DNA of 64,000 nt from Endomicrobium proavitum (GTDB taxonomy: Bacteria > Elusimicrobiota > Endomicrobiia > Endomicrobiales > Endomicrobiaceae). Both the position numbers and the translations under genes were made by a program. The notes beneath the pieces were generated by a model. It searched no databases. It had not been told where the DNA came from and worked only from the letters and a program-made list of their open reading frames with translations. The DNA lies in contig NZ_CP009498.1 of assembly GCF_001027545.1 (NCBI RefSeq), forward strand, positions 124,001 through 188,000, read 5' to 3'. Positions 1 through 9,670 of the stretch are shown piece after piece. Position 1 is the first letter of the stretch. Each line of letters starts with the position of its first letter.

Positions 1-1
1 T

Positions 2-1132
<1,131 letters not shown>

Positions 1133-1147
1133 AAAAAGACAAAGTTT

Positions 1148-1200
1148 AAAGTGAAAAGTGACACGAAGTGTCATCCCAGAGTGTCTTAATCCGGGATCCA
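1148..1200 (+). repeat. Short palindromic repeat element, copy 1
   Basis: 53-base element made of two hairpins: TGACAC-GAA-GTGTCA, then a second arm pair ending in CCGGGAT. It matches 51 of 53 positions with a copy at 3997-4049. This copy is in the untranslated region after secA. The rest of the secA-lnt gap (1201-1419) shows only degenerate inverted segments and no gene. Confidence 0.85.
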
Positions 1201-1419
1201 TGGCTGCTAAATATTGGATGTGTTTCCATATATCTTTTAAAGTGTAAAGTTCAAATAAGGGCAATTGATAATTGAGAATTTAACGCCAAACAACACAATC
1301 CGCCTTCGGCGTTTCGCTTCTGCTGCGCGATATAAATTAAATATTGCGTTGTAATGTAGCGAAGACGAACAAGTTCAGCTTCACATAATCTGTTATTGCG
1401 CGTCTGCAACTATATGCAT

Positions 1420-2958
1420 ATGAAATATATTAACAAATATAAAAACATTCTTTTGTCCGTATTAACGGGTTTATTGGCGGTGGCTGCGTTTCCGAAAATA
1501 GACCTGTTTTTTTTGGCTTGGATAGCGTTTGTTCCGCTTATTAGCGTTGCGTTAAATTCCGGTGTGAAAAAAAGTTTTTTTTACGGTTTTCTTTCCGGAT
1601 TTATTTTTAACGCCGCGGGGCTTTACTGGCTTGTGCCGATGCTTGAATTTAATACGGGTTCTTACGTTCAGGCGTTTGTCGCCGCCGGCGCATTGTGGAT
1701 TTATCTTGCGCTGTATTGGGCTGTTTGGGCGCTTTTAGTTAATGTGGCGCAAAAACACTCGCCTAAAAAATATTTCCAGTGGATTGCCGTGCTTGCGCCG
1801 CCTTTAATTTGGGTTTTGCTTGAATACGCCAGAACTTATTTCTTAACGGGCTTTCCGTGGATGCTTTTAGGATATTCGCAATATAAATTTACGGAAGCTA
1901 TCCAAATTGCGGAATACGCGGGCGTTTACGGAGTTTCTTTTATTATTGTTCTTTGCAACTTTTTATTTTATTTTTGGGTATTTAAAAAAGAAAAAAAATA
2001 TCTTTACGCGGCAATAGCCGTTTTGGCCGCGGTTTGCATTTTCGGCGCTTTTAAAGTTGATAAATTTAAATACTACGGCGACAAAATTTTTAGAGCAGTT
2101 GTTATTCAGCCAAATATTGACCAGTATAAAAAATGGGACGAAAGTTACAAAAAAGAAATTCTTTCGGACTTGAAAAAATTTTCACAGGAAGCCGCAAGTT
2201 TTCACGCGGATTTAATTGTATGGCCGGAAACGGTTCTTCCGGCTTTTGACAAAGAATCTTTGGACGCCGTTGAAGCTTCCCAAAATTCAGGCGGGCTCAA
2301 TATTTTAAGCGCGGTTTACTTGGAACCGCGCGGCATGTTAAGCTCATGGCTTGACGCTTATAACGTTGTTTTTGTAACCGATAAAAATAAAGCAATTCTT
2401 GAAATGCACAAAAAAAATCACCTTGTGCCGTTTGGAGAATTTATTCCGTTTAGAAAACAGCTGTCAAAGTTTTTCGGAGTGTTAAATTCCTTCGGCGATA
2501 TTTCGCGCGGAACGGACGCAGCTGTATTTACCGACGGGGAACTTGCCGCGGGCGCTTTGATATGTTCGGAAAATTTCTTTCCCGATATTGCGGCAAAACT
2601 TGTGTTAAACGGCGCGCGCGTTTTAACAAACCACACAAACGACGCGTGGTTTTTTGATACCGCTGCCCCGCACCAGCATTTTATTATGAACGTTTTTAGA
2701 GCGGTTGAAACGCGTAAAACCGTCATTGTTTGCGCAAATTCCGGAGTGTCCGCAATTGTGGAAGCGTCGGGAAAAGTAACTAAAAAAACTCCTGTTTCAA
2801 AATCTTTAATATTTTCGGAAGAGTTTTTACAAAACGGATACAAATCTTTCTACACCCGCCGCGGCGATGCGTTTGTGTTTTTCTGCGGCTTGCTTTTTTT
2901 AGCGATAATTATTTTTGAAGGAGCGCATAAATGCTTGAAAAACAAAAAGAGAGAATAA
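1420..2958 (+). CDS. lnt: Apolipoprotein N-acyltransferase Lnt
   Basis: Inner-membrane enzyme that adds the third acyl chain to the N-terminal cysteine of lipoproteins, the last step of lipoprotein maturation in diderms. About 512 residues, the usual length. The N-terminal ~190 residues are a run of hydrophobic helices; the rest is a nitrilase fold. The catalytic triad is visible: Glu about 270 in VWPETVLP, Lys about 332 in KKNHLVPFGEF, Cys about 382 in ICSENFFPD, close to E267/K335/C387 of E. coli. I chose ATG 1420; an in-frame ATG at 1414 and TTG at 1396 are also possible and no clear ribosome site decides. The last 28 bases overlap prfB. At least two lipoproteins in this window (20807, 23417) would be clients. 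Confidence 0.93.
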   Translation: MKYINKYKNILLSVLTGLLAVAAFPKIDLFFLAWIAFVPLISVALNSGVKKSFFYGFLSGFIFNAAGLYWLVPMLEFNTGSYVQAFVAAGALWIYLALYWAVWALLVNVAQKHSPKKYFQWIAVLAPPLIWVLLEYARTYFLTGFPWMLLGYSQYKFTEAIQIAEYAGVYGVSFIIVLCNFLFYFWVFKKEKKYLYAAIAVLAAVCIFGAFKVDKFKYYGDKIFRAVVIQPNIDQYKKWDESYKKEILSDLKKFSQEAASFHADLIVWPETVLPAFDKESLDAVEASQNSGGLNILSAVYLEPRGMLSSWLDAYNVVFVTDKNKAILEMHKKNHLVPFGEFIPFRKQLSKFFGVLNSFGDISRGTDAAVFTDGELAAGALICSENFFPDIAAKLVLNGARVLTNHTNDAWFFDTAAPHQHFIMNVFRAVETRKTVIVCANSGVSAIVEASGKVTKKTPVSKSLIFSEEFLQNGYKSFYTRRGDAFVFFCGLLFLAIIIFEGAHKCLKNKKRE

Positions 2959-4038
2959 TTATTTTGAGGGGGTCTCTTTGATATAGACTCAATTTTAAAA
3001 AAAATCAAAGAACTTGAAACGGAAATTTCAAGTGCCGATTTTTGGAACAATCAAAACAACGCAAAAAAAATAATGTCGGAGCTTGACGGATTAAAAAGCT
3101 CTTACAATCTTTGGCAAAGTTTGCAGGCGCAGGTTGAAAGTTTGATAGAGCTTAAAGAGCTTGCCGAAGCCGCAAACGACGAAACTTTGCTTAAAGAAAT
3201 TGAAGAAGGTTCAAAGAAACTTGAAAAAGAGCTTGCCGCTTTTGAAACTAAAACAAAACTCGGCGGCATTCACGATAAAAATAACGCAATAGTCGCAATA
3301 CACGCCGGAGCCGGCGGAACCGAAAGCTGCGACTGGGCGCAGATGCTTGTGCGCATGTATTCCCGCTGGGCGGAAGATAAAGGTTTTGAAACGGAAGTTG
3401 TGGACAGTCTTGACGGCGACGAAGCCGGAATAAAAAGTTTAACAATGATAATAAAAGGCGAATACGCATACGGGTTTTTGCAGTCGGAAATAGGCGTTCA
3501 CCGTTTGGTTAGAATTTCTCCTTTTGACTCAAATAAAAGAAGACACACGTCTTTTGCGTCGGTGGACGTTATTCCTGAAGTTGAAGATACTATAAATATA
3601 ATTGTTGAAGAAAAAGATATTAGAATTGACACTTACCGCGCGTCGGGAGCGGGCGGTCAGCACATAAACAAAACGGATTCCGCCGTGCGCATTACGCATA
3701 TTCCGACCGGCATAATAGTTCAGTCGCAAAACGACCGTTCGCAAATAAAAAACAGAGCTACGGCTATGAAACTTCTTAAAGCCAAACTCTACGAATTTGA
3801 ACGCGAAAAACAGCGCGCTTCTTTTGAAAAACACTACAGCGAAAAAGGCGCCATAGAGTGGGGCAGCCAAATACGCTCTTACGTTTTCATGCCCTACCAG
3901 CTTGTAAAAGACGCCCGCACAGGTTACGAAACCTCGCAAGTAGCCTCAGTTATGGACGGCGACATAGACGGCTTCATAAGCGCATACTTAAACTACAAAG
4001 TGAAAAGTGACACGAAGTGTCATCCCGGAATGTCTTAA
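2931..4038 (+). CDS. prfB: Peptide chain release factor 2, made by programmed +1 frameshift
   Basis: RF2 reads UGA and UAA stop codons and triggers peptide release. Translation starts at ATG 2931 behind AAGGAG (2918-2923) inside the end of lnt. Sixteen codons later it meets an in-frame TGA (2979-2981). Skipping T2979 continues in the +1 frame from 2980, giving about 368 residues in total, the family length. SPF (about 196-198), the stop-codon recognition motif, and GGQ (about 241-243), the peptidyl-hydrolysis motif, are both intact. The 3' end is odd: the last 13 codons (KVKSDTKCHPGMS) and the stop lie inside a palindromic repeat element, replacing whatever the native tail was. If only the region after the frameshift is called, the gene looks truncated at 3073. 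Confidence 0.96.
2967..2981 (+). promoter_or_regulatory. RF2 autoregulatory frameshift signal
   Basis: AGGGGG, three bases, then CTT TGA: an internal Shine-Dalgarno-like sequence placed just upstream of the slippery CTT codon and the TGA stop. This is the conserved bacterial prfB recoding site. When RF2 is scarce the ribosome pauses at TGA and slips +1; when RF2 is abundant it terminates. Confidence 0.95.
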
Positions 4039-4049
4039 TCCGGGATCCA
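3997..4049 (+). repeat. Short palindromic repeat element, copy 2, overlapping the prfB 3' end
   Basis: Same 53-base double-hairpin element as 1148-1200, with 2 differences. Bases 3997-4038 are translated as the tail of RF2, and the stop TAA lies in the loop of the second hairpin. Similarity to copy 1 continues loosely for about 30 bases past the end. Confidence 0.87.
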
Positions 4050-4132
4050 CGTTTGCTAAATATTATACGTGTTCATTATGTAACGGTGAAGTGAAAAGTG
4101 GAATTAACAACGCTGCTCCTTGGGGGATTTCA

Positions 4133-4156
4133 CACTTCGTGTCACTTTTCGCTTTG
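4133..4156 (-). repeat. Inverted partial copy of the palindromic repeat
   Basis: The reverse complement reads CAAAGCGAAAAGTGACACGAAG and so repeats the left end of the 53-base element in opposite orientation. With copy 2 it forms an inverted pair in the prfB-gap intergenic region. Bases 4092-4100 carry another GTGAAAAGTG fragment. Confidence 0.6.
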
Positions 4157-4163
4157 TCTTTTC

Positions 4164-4192
4164 TTGACTTTGCCTGTAGTTTTTTATATCAT
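4164..4192 (+). promoter_or_regulatory. Likely sigma-70-type promoter of gap
   Basis: TTGACT (4164-4169), 17-base spacer, TATCAT (4187-4192); each box matches the consensus at 5 of 6. Transcription would start near 4199, leaving a leader of about 60 bases before gap. Confidence 0.6.
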
Positions 4193-4260
4193 TTACGCCA
4201 ATAGGATTTACCAAATAGATATAATCTTATCAATAAAATCAAACACAGGAGGCAGTAATT

Positions 4261-5277
4261 ATGGCAGTTAAAGTTGCTATTAATGGTTTCGGACGTATCG
4301 GAAGACTTGCATTTAGACAGATGTTCGGCGCGAAAGGTTATGATGTTGTAGCTATCAACGATTTGACCAACCCTAAAATGTTGGCTCACTTGTTGAAGTA
4401 TGATACGGCTCAGGGCACTTACGCTTTGGCAGACAAAGTTCAGTCTACCGAAAACTCAATTATAGTTGACGGCAAAGAAATTAAAATTTACGCAGAAAAA
4501 GACGCAAAAAATCTTCCTTGGGGAAAAATCGGCGTTGACGTAGTTCTTGAATGCACCGGTTTTTACACATCAAAAGCAAAAGCTCAGGCTCACATAGACG
4601 CAGGCGCAAAGAAAGTTGTTATTTCAGCTCCCGCGGGCGACGATCTTCCTACAATTGTGTTTAACGTAAACCACAAAATTTTGACGGCAAAAGACAACAT
4701 AATATCTGCGGCTTCTTGCACAACAAATTGCTTGGCTCCTATGGCAAAAGCGCTTAACGATTTTGCTCCTATACAGAGCGGTATTATGACAACTGTTCAC
4801 GCTTACACAGGCGACCAGATGACTCTTGACGGTCCTCACCCGAAAGGCGATTTGAGAAGAGCAAGAGCGGCGGCGGCAAACATAGTTCCTAATTCAACCG
4901 GAGCTGCAAAAGCTATCGGTCTTGTTATTCCTGAACTTAACAAAAAACTTATCGGTTCAGCTCAGAGAGTTCCTGTTGTAACAGGTTCAAGCACCATTTT
5001 GGTTGCGGTTGTAAAAGGTAAAGATTTAACAAAAGAAGCAATCAACGCGGCAGTTAAAAAGACTGCTGACGAATCTTTCGGATATACCGAAGAAGAATTG
5101 GTTTCTTCCGACGTTATCGGAATTAAATTCGGTTCATTGTTTGACGCAACTCAGACAAGCGTAATAAAAATTAACGACGATACCTATCAGGTTCAGGTTG
5201 TTTCATGGTACGACAATGAAAACAGCTACACAAGCCAGATGGTAAGAACAATAAAATTCTTCGCAGAATTGGCATAA
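4261..5277 (+). CDS. gap: Glyceraldehyde-3-phosphate dehydrogenase
   Basis: Glycolytic enzyme that oxidises glyceraldehyde 3-phosphate to 1,3-bisphosphoglycerate with NAD and phosphate. 338 residues, standard length. The N-terminal Rossmann motif INGFGRIGR is at residues 8-16, the catalytic cysteine C153 is in [10 protein letters not shown], and the C-terminal [12 protein letters not shown] motif is present. Start ATG 4261 follows a strong AGGAGG 7 bases upstream. It is followed by a terminator and then pgk, the next enzyme of the pathway, a common bacterial pair. Codon use here is notably T-rich and regular, as expected of a highly expressed gene. Confidence 0.98.
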   Translation: MAVKVAINGFGRIGRLAFRQMFGAKGYDVVAINDLTNPKMLAHLLKYDTAQGTYALADKVQSTENSIIVDGKEIKIYAEKDAKNLPWGKIGVDVVLECTGFYTSKAKAQAHIDAGAKKVVISAPAGDDLPTIVFNVNHKILTAKDNIISAASCTTNCLAPMAKALNDFAPIQSGIMTTVHAYTGDQMTLDGPHPKGDLRRARAAAANIVPNSTGAAKAIGLVIPELNKKLIGSAQRVPVVTGSSTILVAVVKGKDLTKEAINAAVKKTADESFGYTEEELVSSDVIGIKFGSLFDATQTSVIKINDDTYQVQVVSWYDNENSYTSQMVRTIKFFAELA

Positions 5278-5379
5278 TTGCCGCTTTGCGCAAATGCGGT
5301 CGTGTCGTAAGGGCAAATGCCCGAAGACGCATTGGCATCAATACTTCATATTGAGTAAAGCTGTTCAAGTAAAAACGGT

Positions 5380-5413
5380 TTGCCATTGCGAGGAGCGAAG
5401 CGACGTGGCAATC
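5380..5413 (+). repeat. Intergenic palindromic repeat (TTGCCA...TGGCAA type)
   Basis: TTGCCATTGCGAGGAGCGAA followed by GCGACGTGGCAATC. The ends (TTGCCA/TGGCAA) pair as an inverted repeat. The same kind of element is scattered through intergenic regions of many unrelated bacterial genomes. It lies between gap and its terminator. Confidence 0.7.
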
Positions 5414-5430
5414 CGGAAATTCTAAAAATC

Positions 5431-5470
5431 AAATGTCGCTCCGAGTGTAATTTCGGAGCGACATTTTTTT
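5431..5470 (+). terminator. Rho-independent terminator after gap
   Basis: Perfect 14-base stem (5431-5444 with 5453-5466), 8-base loop, then a T run. It ends 20 bases before the pgk start, so pgk expression must come from read-through or from an unseen promoter. Confidence 0.9.
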
Positions 5471-5490
5471 ATTTTATCGGGAGGTTTTAA

Positions 5491-6738
5491 ATGAAAAAAA
5501 CTTTAAAAGACATTGACGTAAAAGGTAAAAAAGTTATAGTTCGCGTAGATTACAATGTGCCTCTTGACGCGGGTTTAAATATTACCAACGACAAAAGAAT
5601 AGTTGCAACTTTGCCTACAATAAATTATTTGTTGCAACAAAATGCGGCGGTAATTCTTATTGCCCATCTTGGACGTCCGAAAGGAAAAGCCGTTGATTCA
5701 ATGAGCTTAAAACCGGTAGCTCCGAAACTTGCCGAGCTTCTCGGAAAACCCGTAAAATTTGTAGGTAAAGATGTAATAAGCGCAGAAGCTAAAAAAGCCG
5801 CCGCAGATTTAAAGTCCGGCGAAATTTTGCTGCTTGAAAATTTAAGATTTCACCCCGAAGAAGAAGGCAAAAACGCGGCGGGCGAAAAAGATAAAGCCGC
5901 TCTTGACGCTTTTGCAAAAGAACTCGCGTCTCTTGGCGAAGTTTTTGTTCAAGACGCTTTCGGTACCGTGCACAGAGCTCATGCTTCCACCGCGGGAATT
6001 GTTAAATACGTTAAAGACGCGGCCGCGGGTTTCCTTGTAGAAAAAGAATTAAAATTTTTGGGCGAAGCTTTGGACAAACCGGTTAAGCCTTTTGTGGCAA
6101 TTTTGGGCGGAGCAAAAGTAAGCGATAAAATTAACGTTATTGAAAATTTATTAAATAAAGTGGACGCAATTATTATCGGCGGCGCAATGGCTTACACGTT
6201 TTTAAAATCGCAAGGCATCGGCACGGGCACTTCTCTTGTTGAAGACGATAAATTAGACCTTGCAAAAGAATTGCTTAAAAAAGCGGCGGATAAAAAAGTT
6301 AACTTTTTGCTTCCCGTTGACCACGTTGTTGCGGATAAAGTTGATTTCGTAAATAAAGCCGTTCCCGCCGGAGCAAAAGTTGAAATTACCTCCGATGCGT
6401 CTATACCCGCAGGTTTTATGGGGGTTGACGCCGGTCCTAAATCCATAGAAAAATTCGGCGAAGTCGTTAAGTCTGCAAAAACAATAGTTTGGAACGGACC
6501 TTTGGGAATTTTTGAAATTCCGGAATTTGCAAAAGGCACCGTAGAAATTGCAAAACTTGCGGCCGAAGCCACCGACAAAGGCGCAATTTCCGTCGTAGGC
6601 GGAGGCGATTCCGTATCTGCCGTAAAAAAAGCCGGCGTAGATAAAAGAATCACTCACATTTCAACCGGCGGCGGCGCAAGTTTAGAATTCTTAGAAGGAA
6701 AAGAACTTCCCGGAATAGCGGCGTTGCCTGAAAAATAA
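5491..6738 (+). CDS. pgk: Phosphoglycerate kinase
   Basis: Transfers phosphate from 1,3-bisphosphoglycerate to ADP, the first ATP-yielding step of glycolysis. 415 residues. The N-domain substrate signature [12 protein letters not shown] is near residues 15-26, [10 protein letters not shown] near 54-63, and the C-terminal nucleotide-binding [18 protein letters not shown] is close to the end. Start ATG has GGGAGG 6 bases upstream. It lies directly behind gap. Confidence 0.98.
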   Translation: MKKTLKDIDVKGKKVIVRVDYNVPLDAGLNITNDKRIVATLPTINYLLQQNAAVILIAHLGRPKGKAVDSMSLKPVAPKLAELLGKPVKFVGKDVISAEAKKAAADLKSGEILLLENLRFHPEEEGKNAAGEKDKAALDAFAKELASLGEVFVQDAFGTVHRAHASTAGIVKYVKDAAAGFLVEKELKFLGEALDKPVKPFVAILGGAKVSDKINVIENLLNKVDAIIIGGAMAYTFLKSQGIGTGTSLVEDDKLDLAKELLKKAADKKVNFLLPVDHVVADKVDFVNKAVPAGAKVEITSDASIPAGFMGVDAGPKSIEKFGEVVKSAKTIVWNGPLGIFEIPEFAKGTVEIAKLAAEATDKGAISVVGGGDSVSAVKKAGVDKRITHISTGGGASLEFLEGKELPGIAALPEK

Positions 6739-6745
6739 TAATAAT

Positions 6746-6784
6746 CCGGCGGAGTTTAATTTTAAACTCCGCCGGTTTGATTTT
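6746..6784 (+). terminator. Rho-independent terminator after pgk
   Basis: 14-base perfect stem (6746-6759 with 6762-6775) with a very small loop, then TTTGATTTT. The T-rich tail overlaps the -35 box of the secG promoter. Confidence 0.85.
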
Positions 6785-6805
6785 AAATCTAATTTTTAGT
6801 ATAAT
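6777..6805 (+). promoter_or_regulatory. Likely secG promoter, almost leaderless
   Basis: TTGATT (6777-6782), 17-base spacer, TATAAT (6800-6805). The secG ATG follows only 9 bases later with no Shine-Dalgarno, so the mRNA leader would be a few bases at most. Confidence 0.65.
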
Positions 6806-6814
6806 TTTTCGCAT

Positions 6815-7114
6815 ATGAATATTCTATATACTTTTGTTGAAATCGTTCACTACATAGTTTGTATAAGCCTTATTTTAATTGTTCTTTTCCAAGCGGGAAA
6901 GAGCGGCGGAATGGCAGGCATTTTCGGCGGCGGCAGTTCGGATCAAATATTTAACGCTCCGTCCGGAATGGCGTTTATTAAAAAAGTTACCGTAGTTATG
7001 GCTTGCGTTTTTGTTGTTACCTCAATAACGTTAACAAAGCTTTCTACGGACAACAGCTTCAAATCGGTTATAGGCAGTTCCCCTGTAGCAGCGGCGCCTT
7101 CGCAGCCTCAGTAA
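6815..7114 (+). CDS. secG: Preprotein translocase subunit SecG
   Basis: Small inner-membrane subunit of SecYEG that assists SecA cycling. 99 residues with two hydrophobic segments (about 8-26 and 50-70). The family hallmark is the loop between them: LFQAGKSGGMAGIFGGGSS. The C-terminal tail is Ala/Pro/Gln-rich. There is no ribosome-binding site, and a TATAAT box is 9 bases from the ATG, so it is probably translated from a near-leaderless mRNA. tRNA-Gly follows 30 bases downstream. Confidence 0.94.
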   Translation: MNILYTFVEIVHYIVCISLILIVLFQAGKSGGMAGIFGGGSSDQIFNAPSGMAFIKKVTVVMACVFVVTSITLTKLSTDNSFKSVIGSSPVAAAPSQPQ

Positions 7115-7144
7115 CTATTTGTTTAATGTTCTTTATAAATTTTT

Positions 7145-7216
7145 GCGGGTGTAGTTCAGCGGTAGAACGTCTCGTTGCCAACGAGAAGGTCGTGGGTTCA
7201 AGTCCCATCGCCCGCT
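7145..7216 (+). tRNA. tRNA-Gly (anticodon GCC)
   Basis: 72 bases. Acceptor GCGGGTG pairs with CGCCCGC, the anticodon stem TCTCG/CGAGA encloses TTGCCAA with GCC at 7177-7179, and the T-arm is GTGGGTTCAAGTCCCAT. CCA is not encoded, consistent with the nucleotidyltransferase gene at 28.4 kb. Confidence 0.96.
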
Positions 7217-7230
7217 TTTTTTGCTTCGTC

Positions 7231-7310
7231 TTTTGAGTTTATACTGCGTTGCGCTCATCCTCACGTGCCTTTGCACGCTTCGTCGGAGCGCGCTTTGTTT
7301 AAACTCAAAA
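7231..7310. repeat. Long inverted repeat between two tRNA genes
   Basis: TTTTGAGTTTA (7231-7241) pairs with TAAACTCAAAA (7300-7310), and pairing extends imperfectly outward into the CTTCG/GCGAAG-like flanks. The 58-base interior is itself rich in CG hairpins. It could be a terminator-like or degenerate repeat element; no gene is seen. Confidence 0.6.
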
Positions 7311-7351
7311 TACTTCGCAAAAATTTGATTATTGTAATTAAGTAGTTAAAA

Positions 7352-7433
7352 GCTGGGGTGGCGGAACTGGCATACGCGCACGTTTGAGGGGCGTGTCCTT
7401 AACCGGATGCGGGTTCAAATCCCGCCCTCAGCA
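7352..7433 (+). tRNA. tRNA-Leu (anticodon GAG)
   Basis: 82 bases with a long variable arm typical of class II tRNA. Acceptor GCTGGGG pairs with CCTCAGC, anticodon GAG is at 7386-7388, and the T-arm is GCGGGTTCAAATCCCGC. No encoded CCA. Confidence 0.95.
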
Positions 7434-7486
7434 TAATAATTAACAAAAAAGTTGTTTATATAGAAAAAGGTTTGTTTGTAGCGCCA

Positions 7487-7513
7487 TTGTCATTGTTTGT
7501 CAAAAAATATGAT
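7487..7513 (+). promoter_or_regulatory. Possible promoter upstream of the (GACA)17 tract
   Basis: TTGTCA (7487-7492) and TATGAT (7508-7513), each 5 of 6, but with a short 15-base spacer. If used, the transcript would run through the GACA tract and into the terminator at 7710-7748. Confidence 0.35.
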
Positions 7514-7587
7514 AACATCTTTTGTTAGATTACCATTTTTTACTACAAACACAACTGAGAAAATCAGGACGTCTTTCGCTTTCAAAA

Positions 7588-7657
<70 letters not shown>

Positions 7658-7709
7658 CCACTACCTGCAATAAACAGATACAGGTTACAAACAATATATT
7701 ATTTTTCTT

Positions 7710-7748
7710 AATCACATCTCTTTTTAATTTAGAGATGTGATTTTTTTT
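7710..7748 (+). terminator. Rho-independent terminator between the GACA tract and the OmpA-like gene
   Basis: 12-base stem (7710-7721 with 7731-7742), 9-base loop, then T6. It stands 21 bases before the OmpA-like gene, so a transcript from upstream would either stop here or read through into the adhesin locus. Confidence 0.88.
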
Positions 7749-7769
7749 ATTTTTATAATTGAGGGATAA

Positions 7770-8276
7770 ATGAAAAAAATCATTACGCGGTTAAACGGTT
7801 TTATTTTTGCGTTGGCGTTAATTTGCGCATTATTAACTGTTGTTTGCAAACTTTCGTTTGCGGGCATAGCAGAGAAAGCGCAGGAAAGTAAGCTTCAGTC
7901 TGTAAAGATTGCGCAGTTGTCGTCGGGCAAGCCTCATATTAAACCATTTAACGCCGGACTTATGCATTTTGATACCCGCAAATATAACATATCGCCGCAA
8001 ACGCAGGCAGAGTTAAAAATTCTTGTTAAAGAAATAAATCAGTTTGAGTATGATGAAATTATAGTTGAAGGTCATACGGATTTTGAAGGAAGCGGTTCCG
8101 GTAATATTGAGCTTTCTAAAAACCGCGCAAAAGCCGTTTACGGTGAGCTTTTGAAACTTGGCGTTCCGCCGGCAAAAATAAAATATTACGGTTCGTCGTC
8201 ATATAAACCTAAAGCGGAAAATTATACAACTCAAGGAAAAGCCGCAAACCGCAGAGTTGAGATATTTGTAAAATAA
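7770..8276 (+). CDS. Exported OmpA-domain protein (peptidoglycan-binding)
   Basis: 168 residues. The N-terminus is a signal peptide or anchor (hydrophobic residues about 9-30, then an alanine-rich turn). The rest is one OmpA C-terminal-type domain (about 60-168): the core motif VEGHTDFEGS, the NRAKAV helix and the AANRRVEIFV terminus are clear. Such domains bind diaminopimelate peptidoglycan in the periplasm. It closely resembles the OmpA domain fused to the end of the 1866-residue autotransporter two genes downstream, so the two probably share an origin. RBS GAGGG lies 7 bases before the ATG. Its exact role (linking the wall to the outer membrane, or supporting the adhesin) is inferred. Confidence 0.85.
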   Translation: MKKIITRLNGFIFALALICALLTVVCKLSFAGIAEKAQESKLQSVKIAQLSSGKPHIKPFNAGLMHFDTRKYNISPQTQAELKILVKEINQFEYDEIIVEGHTDFEGSGSGNIELSKNRAKAVYGELLKLGVPPAKIKYYGSSSYKPKAENYTTQGKAANRRVEIFVK

Positions 8277-8311
8277 AAAATTCATATAATTTTTATCGGA
8301 GAGAAACCCAA

Positions 8312-9670
8312 ATGCCAGAACAAGAAAAAAACACGTCGCAAAATATAAATCAGGAAAAAACGGCGCAAGACGCGCCCAAACATATGGGCGTAGCAGGGCA
8401 AAACGTATTTTTTGCGCCGCCGCAAATAGTTACGGCGTCAGCCGTACCGCAAGGGGCGGACGCGCCAAATGTTGCGCTGAAAGATCCGTTTTTTGCGCCG
8501 CCGCCGGCAGTTCCAACGCAAGAAGGACCGCTTGGAATAAAGTTTGACTTTAACGACGGCTGCCGAGTACTTTTACCCAAAGGGCAGTGGCACGTGCAAA
8601 TAGAAGACGCCGAATCGGGCAATATAATTTTCATATGCGATGTTGACGAAGGGTGGGTTGTAAGCACAAAAAAATATTATATTCCGTTTGTAATAAAAGT
8701 ATGGAAACGAGGCGAGCCCAACCCTGTGTTTATGCACGAATTAAATTTAACGGGCAAAGAAGTTGTATTAAAGTTTCCGGTGGGCACAGTGGGCGATACG
8801 GTCGGCTGGCTGCCATACGCGGAAAAGTTTTACTTAAAACACAAATGCGCAACAGAACTTACAATGGGCAAAGATATGGTAGATATATTTGCGGCGCAGT
8901 ATCCCAACATACAGTTTAGCGCAATGCCCGGAAAAGTCCGTTACGAAAAACCGTATGCCACATATAAAATGGGATTGTTTTTCAGAGGGGATAAAAATAA
9001 CCAGCCGATAGATTTCAGACAAGTGGGTTTGCACAGAACGGCAGGATATATATTGGGAGTAGATCCAACGGAAGAGCCGCCGAAAGTGAATTTGAGTTAC
9101 GAAAGAAAAATAAAAGAGCCGTATGTTGTAATAGCCACAAAAGCGTCAAGCTTGCCGAAAATGTGGAACAACGGGCACGGGTGGGACATAGTCTGCAAGT
9201 ATTTGAAGTTTTTAGGATACAGGGTTTTAGCAATAGACAGGGAGTATATTTTCGGACAGAACTTCACATATCAGCAAGTTCCAAGGGACGCGGAAGATTT
9301 TACGGGCAACAAGCCGCTTGCGGAAAGAATAGAGTTATTGCAGCACGCGGATTTTTTTGTTGGATTGTCGTCGGGTTTAAGCTGGCTGGCGTGGGCAAGC
9401 AAAATTCCGGTAGTAATGATAAGCGGTTTTACGCTGCCGATATGCGAGTGGAATAACCCGTACAGAGTATTTAACAGCCACGGCTGCAACGGTTGCTGGG
9501 ACGACGTGAATGAGAATTTTGATCACAAAGATTTTTTCTGGTGCCCCAAACACAAAGGAACAGACAGACAATTTGAGTGCACGCGCTTAATAACAGGAAA
9601 ACAAGTAGTAGGGCATATAGACAGATTGATGAAAGATAAAAACATAGCAGCGCCAAAAGACAGAAAGTAA
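8312..9670 (+). CDS. Autotransporter O-heptosyltransferase (BAHT/TibC-type)
   Basis: 452 residues, cytoplasmic, no signal peptide. The first ~65 residues are a Pro/Ala/Gln-rich linker with a repeated FFAPP motif. An N-terminal beta domain (about 72-145) follows, then a GT-B glycosyltransferase part with GLFFRGDK, PYVVIATKASSLPKMWN and FFVGLSSGLSWLAWA. Four cysteines C392, C395, C411 and C423 follow the pattern C-x2-C-x15-C-x11-C, resembling the Fe(III)-binding cysteines of TibC. Enzymes of this group transfer heptose from ADP-heptose to serines on AIDA-type passenger repeats. The gene sits directly upstream of an AIDA-repeat autotransporter, the expected substrate. Sugar donor identity is inference. 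RBS CGGAGAG precedes the ATG. Confidence 0.86.
   Translation: MPEQEKNTSQNINQEKTAQDAPKHMGVAGQNVFFAPPQIVTASAVPQGADAPNVALKDPFFAPPPAVPTQEGPLGIKFDFNDGCRVLLPKGQWHVQIEDAESGNIIFICDVDEGWVVSTKKYYIPFVIKVWKRGEPNPVFMHELNLTGKEVVLKFPVGTVGDTVGWLPYAEKFYLKHKCATELTMGKDMVDIFAAQYPNIQFSAMPGKVRYEKPYATYKMGLFFRGDKNNQPIDFRQVGLHRTAGYILGVDPTEEPPKVNLSYERKIKEPYVVIATKASSLPKMWNNGHGWDIVCKYLKFLGYRVLAIDREYIFGQNFTYQQVPRDAEDFTGNKPLAERIELLQHADFFVGLSSGLSWLAWASKIPVVMISGFTLPICEWNNPYRVFNSHGCNGCWDDVNENFDHKDFFWCPKHKGTDRQFECTRLITGKQVVGHIDRLMKDKNIAAPKDRK

Noticed and set aside
2976-2981. prfB as a frameshifted pseudogene
   Set aside because: The stop lies in the exact conserved recoding context and the rest of the gene is intact.
4007-4204. 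65-residue frame between prfB and gap
   Set aside because: It lies across the palindromic repeat and the gap promoter, and no ribosome site or domain is visible.
6192-6657. Two overlapping minus-strand frames of 134-153 residues inside pgk
   Set aside because: Shadow frames of a strongly conserved gene on the plus strand; no family resemblance.
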